A stretch of 64,000 nucleotides of DNA from Rhizobacter koreensis (GCF_013366375.1 NZ_JABWMJ010000005.1:1-64000), one strand, 5' to 3'; numbered from the stretch's first letter, positions 52,872 to 62,737 are shown. Notes: a model not told the origin generated them from the letters alone. A program made the numbers and translations.

Positions 52872-54314
52872 ATGGACATCCAGATGGCTCGTGCGACGAA
52901 GATCGTCGCGACCCTCGGCCCGGCCTCGTCGTCGCGCGAGGTTCTCGAGCGCATGATCCGCGCCGGGGTCGACGTCGTGCGCCTCAACTTCTCGCACGGC
53001 ACCGCGCAGGATCACATCGACCGTGCGAACCTGGTCCGCGAGGTCGCGAAGGCGGCCGGGCGCGAGGTCGCCATCATGGCCGACCTGCAGGGTCCGAAGA
53101 TCCGGGTCGGCAAGTTCGAGGGCGGCAGGACGATGCTCGAGCCGGGGCAGCGGTTCATCCTCGACGCCGGCCTCAGCGCGCCGGGCTCGAACGAACGCGT
53201 CGGCCTCGACTACAAGGCGCTGCCGCGCGACGTGAAGCCCGGCGACACCCTGCTGCTCAACGACGGCCTTCTCAAGCTGACCGTCGATGCCGTCAAGGGC
53301 GAGGAAGTCCACACCACCGTGGTGTCGGGCGGCGAGCTCTCGAACAACAAGGGCATCAACAAGGCCGGCGGCGGTCTCACGGCGCCGGCGCTCACCGGCA
53401 AGGACATGGAGGACATCAAGACCGCGATGTCGTTCCAGTGCGAGTACCTCGCGGTGAGCTTTCCGAAGAGCGCGACCGACATGGAAATGGCGCGTCAGCT
53501 CGCCAATGTCGCCGGCGAGGCCTGGCATCACAAGCCGCAGCTGATCGCGAAGATCGAGCGCAGCGAGGCGATCCCCCTGCTCGAGCAGATCCTCAGGGCG
53601 TCGGACGGGATCATGGTCGCGCGCGGCGACCTCGCGGTCGAGGTCGGAACCGCTGCGGTACCGGCACTGCAGAAACGCATGATCAAGATGGCGCGCGAGC
53701 TCGACCGCTTCGTGATCACCGCCACGCAGATGATGGAGTCGATGATCGTCAACCCGGTGCCGACGCGTGCCGAGGTCAGCGACGTCGCCAACGCGGTGCT
53801 CGACGGCACCGACGCCGTGATGCTGTCGGCCGAGACGGCGGCCGGCCGCTACCCGGTCGAAACCGTCGAGATGATGGCCTCGATCTGCGTCGAGGCCGAG
53901 CGTGCGGAGGAGATCTCGCTCGACGCCGGCTTCACCAACAAGACCTTCGGCCGCATCGATCAGTCGATCGCGATGGCAGCACTCTTCACCGCCTACCACC
54001 AGGGCTGCAAGGCGATCCTCGCGCTCACCGAGTCGGGCTCGACCGCGCTCTGGATGAGCCGCATCAAGATCCACGTGCCGATCTTCGGCCTCACCTCGCA
54101 GGTGCGCACGCAGCGCCGGATGGCGATGTACCGCAACGTCATGCCGCTCCTGATGCCGAACTTCGAGGACCGCGACACGGCGCTGCGCCACGCCGAGCGC
54201 CTGCTGGTCGAGCTCGGCGCCCTCAAGCCCGGCGACACCTACGCGATCACCTGCGGCGAGCCGATGGGCTACCCGGGCGGCACCAACATGCTCAAGGTGG
54301 TGCGGGTCGCATGA
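52872..54314 (+). CDS. pyk: Pyruvate kinase
   Basis: 480 residues (470 in E. coli PykF). It makes pyruvate and ATP from phosphoenolpyruvate. Motifs: TKIVATLGPASSS, VRLNFSHG, MADLQGPKIRVG, the active-site IAKIERSEAIPLLEQIL and GIMVARGDLAVEVG, and TRAEVSDVANAVLDGTDAVMLSAETAAG. The C-terminal effector-site domain is present. It lies 139 bases after pgk, and its stop overlaps the dehydratase start as ATGA. Confidence 0.96.
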   Translation: MDIQMARATKIVATLGPASSSREVLERMIRAGVDVVRLNFSHGTAQDHIDRANLVREVAKAAGREVAIMADLQGPKIRVGKFEGGRTMLEPGQRFILDAGLSAPGSNERVGLDYKALPRDVKPGDTLLLNDGLLKLTVDAVKGEEVHTTVVSGGELSNNKGINKAGGGLTAPALTGKDMEDIKTAMSFQCEYLAVSFPKSATDMEMARQLANVAGEAWHHKPQLIAKIERSEAIPLLEQILRASDGIMVARGDLAVEVGTAAVPALQKRMIKMARELDRFVITATQMMESMIVNPVPTRAEVSDVANAVLDGTDAVMLSAETAAGRYPVETVEMMASICVEAERAEEISLDAGFTNKTFGRIDQSIAMAALFTAYHQGCKAILALTESGSTALWMSRIKIHVPIFGLTSQVRTQRRMAMYRNVMPLLMPNFEDRDTALRHAERLLVELGALKPGDTYAITCGEPMGYPGGTNMLKVVRVA

Positions 54315-55642
54315 ACGATGCCGCCCGGCCGCCGGAAGGAAGCGCGGGCTTCCGCGGCGGCGCGGGCGTGGACGGCAACGAGCTGGTGACGGCACCGGCC
54401 GACGTACGGTCCGACCATTCGGTCGACGCGGCGCCGCCCCGGCCCGGCGTCGACGACGTGCGCGCCGCCGCCGCGCGCCTCGGCGACCAGATCCTCTGCA
54501 CGCCGTGCCTCGAATCGCGCACGCTCGGGGCGCTGGTCGGCTGCGACGTCTTCCTCAAGTTCGAGAACCTGCAGTTCACGGCGTCGTTTAAGGAGCGCGG
54601 CGCGCTCAACAAGCTGCTGCAGCTCACGCCCGACGAACGCGCGCGCGGCGTGCTCTCGGTATCCGCCGGCAACCACGCGCAGGCGGTCGCGTATCACGCC
54701 GAGCGACTCGGCATCCGCGCGACCATCGTGATGCCGCGCTTCGCGCCGTCGGTGAAGATCGAGCGCACGCGCGGCTTCGGCGCCGACATCGTGCTCGAGG
54801 GCGACACCTTCGACGCCGCGCGTGAGCACGGCCTTGCGCTCGCGGCCGAGCGCGGCCTCGTCGTCGTCCATCCGTACGACGACGAGGCGGTGGTCGCCGG
54901 GCAGGGCACGGTCGTGCTCGAGATGCTGGCCCAGCAGCCGACGCTCGACACGCTGGTGGTGCCGATCGGCGGCGGCGGCCTCATCGGCGGCATCGCCACC
55001 GCGGCGCGCGCGCTCCGGCCCGACATCCGCATTGTCGGCGTGCAGACCGAGCGCTTTCCCGCCGCCTGGTGTGCCAAGCACGGTGCCACGCGCGAGGCGG
55101 CGCTCGCGACGATTGCCGACGGCATCGGCGTCAAGGCGCCCGGCGAGCTCACGCTGCCGCTGATCCGCGACCTGGTGGACGACGTCGTGCTGGTCGGCGA
55201 GGACGAGATCGAGCACGCCATCCTGCTGCTGCTCGAGATCGAGAAGACGGTGGTCGAGGGCGCCGGCGCCGCCGGCCTTGCCGCGCTCGCCGCCGACCCG
55301 GCGCGCTTTGCGGGCCGGCGCGTCGGCGTCGTGCTCTCGGGCGGCAACATCGAGCCGCTGGTGCTCGCCGAGATCATCGAACGCGGCATGGTCAAGTCGG
55401 GGCGCCTCGCGCGCCTGCGCTGCGACGTGCGCGACGTGCCCGGCGCGCTCGCCGACGTGGCGACGCTGCTCGGCGAACTCGGCGCCAACATCGACCGCAT
55501 CCAGCACCAGCGCGTGTTCACCACACTGTCGGTCGAGCGCGTGCAGATCGAGGTCGTCGTGCAGACGCGCGGCACCGCCCACATCGAGCAGATCGTCGCG
55601 GCCCTGCACGAGCACGGCTACGCGGCCGAGCGCGTGATCTAG
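54311..55642 (+). CDS. Threonine ammonia-lyase with C-terminal ACT domain
   Basis: 443 residues. A PLP enzyme that deaminates threonine (and serine) to 2-oxobutyrate (or pyruvate). The PLP lysine is Lys94 in TASFKERGALNKL; the phosphate loop is SAGNHAQ and GGGGLIGG. Residues 370-443 form an ACT domain (DVRDVPGALADVATLLGELGANIDRI). The first 45 residues are an extra low-complexity tail. The ATG overlaps the pyk stop, so the long start is likely real. Domain order matches the TdcB/IlvA type with a single ACT domain. Confidence 0.92.
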   Translation: MNDAARPPEGSAGFRGGAGVDGNELVTAPADVRSDHSVDAAPPRPGVDDVRAAAARLGDQILCTPCLESRTLGALVGCDVFLKFENLQFTASFKERGALNKLLQLTPDERARGVLSVSAGNHAQAVAYHAERLGIRATIVMPRFAPSVKIERTRGFGADIVLEGDTFDAAREHGLALAAERGLVVVHPYDDEAVVAGQGTVVLEMLAQQPTLDTLVVPIGGGGLIGGIATAARALRPDIRIVGVQTERFPAAWCAKHGATREAALATIADGIGVKAPGELTLPLIRDLVDDVVLVGEDEIEHAILLLLEIEKTVVEGAGAAGLAALAADPARFAGRRVGVVLSGGNIEPLVLAEIIERGMVKSGRLARLRCDVRDVPGALADVATLLGELGANIDRIQHQRVFTTLSVERVQIEVVVQTRGTAHIEQIVAALHEHGYAAERVI

Positions 55643-55694
55643 CCTCCCGCTGCGGGCGTGGTCCAGGCTCACGGCACGAGGGCCGGCGTCCCGC

Positions 55695-55700
55695 TACGAT
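55695..55700 (+). promoter_or_regulatory. -10 element placing the MFS transcript start at its ATG
   Basis: TACGAT at 55695-55700 lies 6 bases before the ATG at 55707. A -10 hexamer normally ends 6 bases before the start site, so the RNA would begin at the A of the start codon, a leaderless message. No -35 is seen. Confidence 0.4.
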
Positions 55701-55706
55701 CCGCCG

Positions 55707-57011
55707 ATGACGCCCGAGCCCGCGAACGATCTTCAGGAGCGTCCCACCGGGCGCTGGTACTTCGGCTGGAACATCGTCGCCGCGGCGACCGTGCTCACGC
55801 TGCTCACGGTCGGCATGCGCCTGGGCATCGGACCGCTGTTCCTGCCGATGACGCAGGATCTGGGCTTCAGCCGCACCCTGCTCGCCGGCATCGTCGCAGT
55901 CGGCATGTTCAGCTACGGCATCGCGATGCCGGTCGCCGGCTACCTGGTCGGCCGCATCGGCACGCGGCCGGTGCTGCTGAGCGGTGCCGCGCTCGTCGTG
56001 ATCGCGACGCTCTGGACCGTCAGCGCGCGCACACCGAGCGGCGTGCTGCTCAGCTTCGGCGTGCTGATGTCGATCGGCCTCGCGTTCACGAGCCCGATCG
56101 CGCTCACGCCGGTGATCAGCCGCTGGTTCACGCGCCAGCGCGGCATGGCGCTGTTCTTCCTGTCGACCGGCTCGATGGCCGGCATCGCGGTCATGACGCC
56201 GGCGCTCGCGCTGGCGCTCGAGCACTTCAGCTGGCAGGCCACGCTGCTCGGCTTCGCGGCGATCTTCTGCGCGCTCACGGTGCCGGTCGCGCTTTGGGTG
56301 ATCCGCGACAGCGCGCCGCTGCACACCGACCTGCGCCCCGAGCAGATCGCCGCGGCGCGCGCCGCGCCCGCGCCGGCGCCCGACACCGCCGGCATCATGG
56401 CCGCGGTGCGCACCGCGCCGTTCATGATCGTCACGCTGGGCCTCTTCGCCTGCGGCTTCAGCATGAACCTGCTCGGCACGCACGGCATGCCGATGCTGAT
56501 GGACCACGGCTTCGACGCGGCGACGAGCTCGTTCGGCATCGGCCTGATCGGCCTCGTCGCCATCTTCAGCACGCTGGTGCTCGGGCGCCTTTCGGACCGC
56601 CTGCCGCGCAAGTACATCCTGGCGACGATCTACTGCGTGCGCGGGCTCGGCTTCTTCGCGCTCACCGTCGTGGGCACGCACGTCGAGCTGTACGCGACGG
56701 CGGCGATCGGCGGCATCGTGTGGGCCGGCAGCATCGCGCTCTCGTCGGCGATCCTCGCCGACGTCTACGGCGTGCGCCGCGTCGGCGTGCTGTACGGCCT
56801 CGCCTACCTCGGCCACCAGCTCGGCGCGACGCTCAGCTCGTGGCTCGGCGGCTGGGGCTACGAGACCTTCGGCACGCACTGGGTCGCGTTCGGCTCGTCG
56901 GGCGTGCTGCTGCTGCTCGCCGCGGCGATCTCTCTCAGGCTGCCGAGAAAGGGCGGCGCGGTCGGTGCTGGCGTTCCGCTCAACCCGGCAATGGCCGCGC
57001 AGGGCGGCTGA
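55707..57011 (+). CDS. MFS transporter
   Basis: 434 residues with 12 predicted membrane segments. The MFS signature in the loop between helices 2 and 3 is seen as GYLVGRIGTRPVLL, and the symmetrical LGRLSDRLPRKYIL comes after helix 8. The family resembles monocarboxylate and oxalate/formate antiporter-like MFS proteins with a WYFGWNIVAAA opening, but the substrate cannot be named. It ends exactly one base before the convergent M48 gene, with no space between the two stop codons. Confidence 0.85.
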   Translation: MTPEPANDLQERPTGRWYFGWNIVAAATVLTLLTVGMRLGIGPLFLPMTQDLGFSRTLLAGIVAVGMFSYGIAMPVAGYLVGRIGTRPVLLSGAALVVIATLWTVSARTPSGVLLSFGVLMSIGLAFTSPIALTPVISRWFTRQRGMALFFLSTGSMAGIAVMTPALALALEHFSWQATLLGFAAIFCALTVPVALWVIRDSAPLHTDLRPEQIAAARAAPAPAPDTAGIMAAVRTAPFMIVTLGLFACGFSMNLLGTHGMPMLMDHGFDAATSSFGIGLIGLVAIFSTLVLGRLSDRLPRKYILATIYCVRGLGFFALTVVGTHVELYATAAIGGIVWAGSIALSSAILADVYGVRRVGVLYGLAYLGHQLGATLSSWLGGWGYETFGTHWVAFGSSGVLLLLAAAISLRLPRKGGAVGAGVPLNPAMAAQGG

Positions 57012-58202
57012 CTACTCCTTTGGCCGGCACGCGGCGGGCGTCGCCCCGGCGCGGACGTCGTCGCCGACCTCGCAGGTCCAGGTCACCGCGCCGTCCTCGT
57101 CCTTGGGCACCAGCAGCAGCGTCGCGCCGCGCGGCGTCGTCACGGTGACGATCATGTCGCTGGGATCGAGCGTGAGCCGCGAGCCGTCCGGCAGGCGGCC
57201 GGCGACGCCGGCATCGTCGAGCGACTCCGGGGGCGCGCCGTTGCGCACGAAGTAGTCGCCGAGCGCGACGCGTGCGCTCGCGCTGCTCTCGTAGGCGCGG
57301 GTCAGCTCGGTGCGTGTCGTGTGGTCCAGGTACGCGGGGATGCCGACCGCGGCGACGATGCCGATCACGAGCGCGACCACGATCACGCCGCCGGCGCCGC
57401 CCGCGCGACCGAGGTACGGCACGAAGAGCGCGAACAGGTACGCGAGCCCGTGCCGACGCGGAAGCGGCGCTTCGGGGTCGAGCACGCGGACGACGCGCTT
57501 GCAGAGCCACGGATAGCCGCCGACCAGCTCGTGGTACGACATCCAGAAGCCGCTCGTCGCGGCGGTCTGCGCCCGGAACGCCGCGAGGTCGAGGTCGGCC
57601 CAGAGACGCGGCCCGGCGGCCAGCGCGGCCATCGCGCGCGCCGCGTTGCCGCGCGTCTCGCAGCAGGCGGCGCCGTGGCGGTCGCAGGTCGACTCCTTGG
57701 CGCGCGCGTAGGCCGCCCCGAGCAGCGGCAGCCAGAGCGCCGGGGCGCGCAGGAACCAGCCGGTGAGATGACGCATGCGCACGTGGCCGAGCTCGTGACC
57801 CACGTAGAAGCGCACGCCGTCGGGGTGCGCCTCCATCGCGTCGACGATGTCGGAGAGCAGCACGATGTAGTCGCGGCCGAGGAAGCGCGTCGCGAACGCG
57901 TTCAGGATGCCGTTGCCCTGCAGCAGGTAGGGCGCGGGCTGCTCGGAGATGCCCAGGCTGCGACAGCAGGCGTCGAACTGCGCGTGCAGCGCCGGGAACT
58001 GCTGCGGCGAGAGGAGGACGCCATTGCCGCGGATGTAGGCGATCAGCGCCGACTGTGCGAACAGGTAGAACAGGAACGCGAACAGCAGGTAGACGAGCGC
58101 GAGCCCCACCGTGCCGGCGATCAGCAGCAGCCACAGCACGATGCCCAGCACCAGCGTCACCCGGCCGAGCACGCGCTCGCGCGGATCCACCCGATCGTCC
58201 AC
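57012..58202 (-). CDS. M48-family metallopeptidase fused to a type IV pilin-like domain
   Basis: 396 residues. Two N-terminal membrane helices (residues 15-55) precede an M48 zinc protease domain with GHELGH (His136, Glu137, His140) and the likely third ligand Glu170. A linker leads to residues 272-396, which look like a type IV pilin: a hydrophobic helix VIVVALVIGIVAAVGIPAYLD, the DHTTRTELTRAYESSAS segment, a variable globular part, and a cysteine pair (377, 392) of the pilin D-loop kind. The prepilin cleavage motif is missing. The start is GTG at 58202 with a strong GGAGG 5 bases upstream. The function is unknown. Confidence 0.85.
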   Translation of the reverse strand: MDDRVDPRERVLGRVTLVLGIVLWLLLIAGTVGLALVYLLFAFLFYLFAQSALIAYIRGNGVLLSPQQFPALHAQFDACCRSLGISEQPAPYLLQGNGILNAFATRFLGRDYIVLLSDIVDAMEAHPDGVRFYVGHELGHVRMRHLTGWFLRAPALWLPLLGAAYARAKESTCDRHGAACCETRGNAARAMAALAAGPRLWADLDLAAFRAQTAATSGFWMSYHELVGGYPWLCKRVVRVLDPEAPLPRRHGLAYLFALFVPYLGRAGGAGGVIVVALVIGIVAAVGIPAYLDHTTRTELTRAYESSASARVALGDYFVRNGAPPESLDDAGVAGRLPDGSRLTLDPSDMIVTVTTPRGATLLLVPKDEDGAVTWTCEVGDDVRAGATPAACRPKE

Positions 58203-58326
58203 CCCATCCTCCCGCAGGCTGCGCTCCCCGCGGCGCCGGCGCGATCGTAATCATGCGGGCCGCGGCGGCAGGGCCTCGCTTCCCCGTGTGGACGCGCCCG
58301 GGGAAAGAGACGCGGACCGGGCGACG

Positions 58327-58959
58327 CTAGCGTGCCGCCGACGCGGCGGCGGCCGGCGCGCTTGCCGAAGCGTCGGGCATGCGCTGGCCGGTGTCGCCGG
58401 CGAGGTAGTTCTCGATCAGCTGGAAGAAGCGCTCGTAGAACGTCGGGTTGCGGATCGTCGCCGACCCGACCTTGACCAGCGCCTCGTCGCTGCCGGCGAA
58501 CGGCAGCGACACCGAGCCGAACGGCGAGACGCCGAGGCTCGCCGAGTTGTTGCTCTTGCGGACGCGGTAGTTGTCCTGAACCGCGTTGACGAACGCGATC
58601 GTCCGCACCCCCTTGTAGCCCTCGCGCGCGCACACCACCGTGAACTCGATGTCCGCGTGCACGTCGCCCGCCGGCTGGAAGCTCTTCTTGCCGCGCACCT
58701 GCTGCGCGGTCGCGCTGTTGACGATGTAGCCCTGGCTCAGCAGCGCGCGGCGGGCCGCCTCGCAGGTGTCGGCGTCGACCGCGGCGAAGGTGCGCGAGTA
58801 GGTGCTGTCGGCCTCGAACGCGTCCTGCGTCTCGATCGGCGTCAGCGCGCCGGCGCAGCCGGCGAGCAGCAGCACGGCGGCGAGCGCAGCCGCACCCGCC
58901 GCGCGGCGTGAACCGCGGCGCGGGGCGGCGAAGATCGTGCGAAGGGAAGGGGTGCTCAT
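58327..58959 (-). CDS. DUF2242-type lipoprotein
   Basis: 210 residues. The lipobox LLLAGC puts the lipid Cys at residue 35, after an Arg-rich n-region. Further cysteines occur in DTCEAARRALL and TVVCAREGYKG. The pattern resembles DUF2242 lipoproteins of betaproteobacteria (YSRxFxxxxxxxCEAARRALLSQGY), whose function is unknown. The ATG at 58959 gives the signal peptide; a start 68 codons earlier is rejected. It lies upstream of the M48 gene on the same strand. Confidence 0.8.
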   Translation of the reverse strand: MSTPSLRTIFAAPRRGSRRAAGAAALAAVLLLAGCAGALTPIETQDAFEADSTYSRTFAAVDADTCEAARRALLSQGYIVNSATAQQVRGKKSFQPAGDVHADIEFTVVCAREGYKGVRTIAFVNAVQDNYRVRKSNNSASLGVSPFGSVSLPFAGSDEALVKVGSATIRNPTFYERFFQLIENYLAGDTGQRMPDASASAPAAAASAAR

Positions 58960-59237
58960 CGTGACGCCGATTTTCGCGAGCGCGCCGTGCGCGGGTGCCC
59001 GATGTCGCAGCGCGAACCGGGGCTTTTCCACGGCGCCGCGTGACTCTGATCCGTCGGCCGTCTGCTTGCCCGCCGCACGCCATTGCCGGCGAGCGCCGGC
59101 GCCTGGCTGATTTCCGCCGCTGCCAGCCGCGGCGCGCACCTGTCCGTGGCCGGTTTTCCGCACACCCTGCTCGCCTAGAATCGACCGCCCGCTGCGGCGC
59201 CCCGCAGCCCTTTTTCTTCGCTCTTCAGGACCGCGCC

Positions 59238-60302
59238 ATGCCTCTCGTCTCGATGCGCCAGCTGCTGGATCATGCCGCCGAAAACGGCTATGGCATCCCG
59301 GCCTTCAACGTCAACAACCTGGAGCAGGTCCAGGCCGTGATGACCGCCGCCGACGAGGTCGGCGCGCCGGTCATCCTGCAGGCGAGCGCGGGTGCGCGCA
59401 AGTACGCCGGCGAGCCGTTCATCAAGCACCTCATCGAGGCCGCGATCGAGTCGTGGCCCAACGTGCCGCTCGTCATGCACCAGGACCACGGCCAGAGCCC
59501 GACGGTCTGCCGGAGCGCGATCGACCTCGGCTTTAGCTCGGTGATGATGGACGGCTCGCTCGAGGCCGACGGCAAGACGATCGCGAGCTATGACTACAAC
59601 GTCGACGTGACCAAGCAGGTGGTCGATCTCGCGCACGCGCGCGGCGTCACGGTCGAGGGCGAGCTCGGCTGCCTGGGCTCGCTCGAGACCATGCGCGGCG
59701 ACAAGGAGGACGGCCACGGCACGGAGTCGACGATGACGCGCGAGCAGCTGCTCACCGACCCCGAGCAGGCCGCCGACTTCGTCAAGCGCACGCAGCTCGA
59801 TGCGCTCGCGATCGCGATCGGCACCAGCCACGGCGCCTACAAGTTCACCAGGAAGCCGACCGGCGACATCCTCGCGATCGACCGCATCAAGGAAATCCAC
59901 CGCCGCATCCCGAACACGCACCTCGTGATGCACGGCTCGTCGAGCGTGCCGCAGGACCTGCTCGCCGAGATCCGCAAGTACGGCGGCGCGCTCAAGGAGA
60001 CCTACGGCGTGCCGGTCGAGGAAATCCAGGAAGCCATCAAGCATGGCGTCCGCAAGATCAACATCGACACCGACATCCGCCTGGCCATGACCGCCGCGAT
60101 CCGCAAGTTCATGGCCGAGAACCCCGAGAAGTTCGATCCGCGCGACTACTTGAAGCCGGCGCGCGAGGCCGCAAAGAAGATCTGTCGCGAGCGCTACCTG
60201 CAGTTCGGCTGCGAAGGCCAGGCCGCCAAGATCAAGGCCGCGCCGCTCGCCGACGTGGCGCGCCGCTACGCGCAGGGCGAGCTCGCACAGACCGTCGTCT
60301 GA
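59238..60302 (+). CDS. fba: Fructose-bisphosphate aldolase, class II
   Basis: 354 residues, the length of the class II B / Calvin-cycle type. It splits fructose 1,6-bisphosphate with a zinc ion. [10 protein letters not shown] carries the catalytic Asp83 and zinc ligand His84; [20 protein letters not shown] and MHGSSSVP follow, with the C-terminal [24 protein letters not shown] at 59176-59181 is the likely -10, and the ATG at 59238 gives the usual [24 protein letters not shown]. purC starts 10 bases after its stop. Confidence 0.96.
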   Translation: MPLVSMRQLLDHAAENGYGIPAFNVNNLEQVQAVMTAADEVGAPVILQASAGARKYAGEPFIKHLIEAAIESWPNVPLVMHQDHGQSPTVCRSAIDLGFSSVMMDGSLEADGKTIASYDYNVDVTKQVVDLAHARGVTVEGELGCLGSLETMRGDKEDGHGTESTMTREQLLTDPEQAADFVKRTQLDALAIAIGTSHGAYKFTRKPTGDILAIDRIKEIHRRIPNTHLVMHGSSSVPQDLLAEIRKYGGALKETYGVPVEEIQEAIKHGVRKINIDTDIRLAMTAAIRKFMAENPEKFDPRDYLKPAREAAKKICRERYLQFGCEGQAAKIKAAPLADVARRYAQGELAQTVV

Positions 60303-60312
60303 GCGCGCGTTC

Positions 60313-61248
60313 ATGGCTCTCGACGACGACGAGCTGCCCGGTGCACGCGGCCCGCGGCCGCTGCTGACCAGCGACATCCGTTCGCTGCCGCTGGTCGGGC
60401 GCGGCAAGGTGCGCGAGAACTATGCGGTGGGCGACGATCGCCTGCTGATGGTCGCGACCGACCGCCTCAGCGCCTTCGACGTCGTGATGGGCGAGCCGAT
60501 TCCCGGCAAGGGCGCGGTGCTCACGCAGCTGGCGCTCTTCTGGTTCGAGCGCCTCGAGGGCATCGTCCCGAACCATCTGACCGGCGACGACCCGGAGAGC
60601 GTGGTCGCGCCAGAGGAGCGCGAGCAGGTGCGCGGCCGCTCGATGCTGGTCAAGCGCCTCAAGCCCGTGCCGGTCGAGGCGGTGGTGCGGGGCTATCTCG
60701 CCGGCAGCGGCTGGGCCGAGTACCAGCAGCGCGGCACCGTCTGCGGGATCGCGCTGCCCCCCGGGCTCGTCAACGCGAGCAAGCTCGCCGCGCCGATCTT
60801 CACGCCCGCGACGAAGGCCGAGCTCGGCGCGCACGACGAGAACATCGACTTCGAGCGCATGTGCGAGCTGGTCGGCCACGACCTCGCGGCGCGCATCCGC
60901 GCGGTCTCGGTCAAGCTCTACACGACCGCGGCCGAGTTCGCGCTGACCAAGGGCATCATCATCGCCGACACCAAGTTCGAGTTCGGGCTCGATGCCGACG
61001 GCACGCTGACCCTGATGGACGAGGTGCTCACCCCCGACTCGTCGCGGTTCTGGCCGGTCGAGGGCTACGCACCGGGCGCCAACCCGCCGAGCTTCGACAA
61101 GCAGTTCGTGCGCGACTGGCTCGAGCAGGCGCAGGTCGGCGGCGCCCCGTGGACCAAGACGGCACCCGCGCCGGCGCTGCCGCCGGCCGTGATCGAGCGC
61201 ACCGCGGCGAAGTACCGCGAGGCGCTCGACCGCCTGACCGCGCCCTAG
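60313..61248 (+). CDS. purC: Phosphoribosylaminoimidazole-succinocarboxamide synthase
   Basis: 311 residues, the long (eukaryote/yeast-like) SAICAR synthase form, against 237 in E. coli. It joins CAIR and aspartate in purine synthesis. Motifs: [61 protein letters not shown] and IADTKFEFG. It follows fba directly. Its pathway neighbour purE lies 2.6 kb downstream, separated by two minus-strand genes. Confidence 0.96.
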   Translation: MALDDDELPGARGPRPLLTSDIRSLPLVGRGKVRENYAVGDDRLLMVATDRLSAFDVVMGEPIPGKGAVLTQLALFWFERLEGIVPNHLTGDDPESVVAPEEREQVRGRSMLVKRLKPVPVEAVVRGYLAGSGWAEYQQRGTVCGIALPPGLVNASKLAAPIFTPATKAELGAHDENIDFERMCELVGHDLAARIRAVSVKLYTTAAEFALTKGIIIADTKFEFGLDADGTLTLMDEVLTPDSSRFWPVEGYAPGANPPSFDKQFVRDWLEQAQVGGAPWTKTAPAPALPPAVIERTAAKYREALDRLTAP

Positions 61249-61257
61249 CCGGTCGCG

Positions 61258-62694
61258 TCAGAGCAGGAGGCCGATCAGCTGCTGCGGCAGCTGGTTGGCC
61301 TGCGCCAGCATGGCGGTGCTCGCCTGGTGCAGCATCGTGGAGCGCGCGAGGTTCGCCGTCTCGGTGGCGAAGTCGGCGTCGACGATGCGCGACCGGCTCG
61401 CGGCCAGGTTCTCGCCGCTGGCGTCGAGGTTCTGCGCGGCCGCAGTGAACCGGTTCTGCACGGCACCGAGCGCCGCCCGGCTCGCGTCGACCGTGCCGAG
61501 TGCGATGTCGATCGAGTCGAGCGCGGCGCTCGCGCCGGCTGCGGTCGAGACGTCGATCTGCGCGATCGGCGTGCCCTGCGAGGCGACCCAGCCGCCCGAA
61601 TACCAGTAGGGGTCGTGATAGAAGCCGACGAAGCCGCTCACGCCGGCCGGCGCGACGTAGCGCAGGCCGATCGTCGCCGCGACCGGCTGGTTCGCCCACG
61701 GCCCGTCGGCGAGCCCGAAGTCGGCCTGCGTCGAGCCGGCGAAGGTACCGGCCGCGTAGTCCACCTGGATGCTGCGGCCGTCGCCCGCGCTCAGGCTGAC
61801 GCCGCTGCCGGTATCGAGCGCGCTGACCCCGGTCGCCGCCGACTGCGCGTTGATCGCGCTCACCGCCGCCGCGCGGTTGGCCGCGAGCGCAGCGCCGCCG
61901 GCGATGCCGCCGACCCGGATCGCGACGCCGTTGACGGTGAAGGTCGCGCTACCGGACGTGGTCGCGTGCGCGGCCGAGATGCCGGCGGCGTACAGGGTCG
62001 GGTTGATGGACGCGCTCAGCCCCTGGACCTGGCCGCTGTTGAACGCCGCCAGCACGTTGCGCGTGTCGGGCTGGACGATCCCGAAGTCGACCGTCTTGCC
62101 GCCCGCGACGAAGACCAGCTCGCCCGGCGTGCTCACCGGGTACGCCAGGTTGAGCTGCTCGTACTGGAAGCCCGCCCACGTGCCGAGCGTGCTCGTGTGC
62201 ACGTCCTGGATGGTCGGCATCGTGATGCGCTGACCAAGGTCGGCGCCGACCTGGAACGTCTTCACGGCAAAGCTGCCGTCGAGCAGGCTGCTGCCGTTGT
62301 AGGTCGTCTGCGTCGCGACGCGGTCGATCTCGGCGAGCAGTTGCGCGACCTCGCGCTGCAGTGCCGCCCGGTCGGGCGCGGAATTGGCACCGTTCGCGGC
62401 CTGCACCGCGAGCTCGCGCACGCGCTGCAGGTTGCCGGCGATCGCGCCGAGCGCGTCCTCGGCGACCTGGGCGAGCGAGACACCGTCGTTCAGGTTGCGC
62501 TGGGCGGCGCCGATGCCCCGCACCCGCGCATCGAGGCGGTCGGCGACCGCGAGTCCGGCTGCGTCGTCGCGCGCACCGTTGACGCGCAGCCCGCCCGCCA
62601 GTCGCTGCACCGTGGTCGCGAGGTCGGCCTGGCTGCGCTCGACGGAGCGCTCGGCGACCCGCGCGGTCGCGTTCGTGTTGATGCTGAACGGCAT
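61258..62694 (-). CDS. Flagellin (orphan locus)
   Basis: 478 residues. Both conserved ends of flagellin are present: the N-terminal D0/D1 (MPFSINTNATARVAERSVERSQ, then RDDAAGLAVADRLDARVRGIGAAQRNLNDGVSLAQVAEDAL) and the C-terminal D1/D0 (ALGAVQNRFTAAAQNLDASGENLAASRSRIVDADFATETANLARSTMLHQASTAMLAQANQLPQQLIGLLL). The middle 230 residues are a variable domain. It would be exported by the flagellar type III system. No other flagellar gene is in the window. The ATG at 62694 gives the family opening; a TTG 21 bases earlier is less likely. A sigma-28-type promoter lies upstream. Confidence 0.92.
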   Translation of the reverse strand: MPFSINTNATARVAERSVERSQADLATTVQRLAGGLRVNGARDDAAGLAVADRLDARVRGIGAAQRNLNDGVSLAQVAEDALGAIAGNLQRVRELAVQAANGANSAPDRAALQREVAQLLAEIDRVATQTTYNGSSLLDGSFAVKTFQVGADLGQRITMPTIQDVHTSTLGTWAGFQYEQLNLAYPVSTPGELVFVAGGKTVDFGIVQPDTRNVLAAFNSGQVQGLSASINPTLYAAGISAAHATTSGSATFTVNGVAIRVGGIAGGAALAANRAAAVSAINAQSAATGVSALDTGSGVSLSAGDGRSIQVDYAAGTFAGSTQADFGLADGPWANQPVAATIGLRYVAPAGVSGFVGFYHDPYWYSGGWVASQGTPIAQIDVSTAAGASAALDSIDIALGTVDASRAALGAVQNRFTAAAQNLDASGENLAASRSRIVDADFATETANLARSTMLHQASTAMLAQANQLPQQLIGLLL

Positions 62695-62737
62695 GGAACC
62701 GGCCGGGCGCGTCAATGCGCAGACGGTCGGTCCGGCG

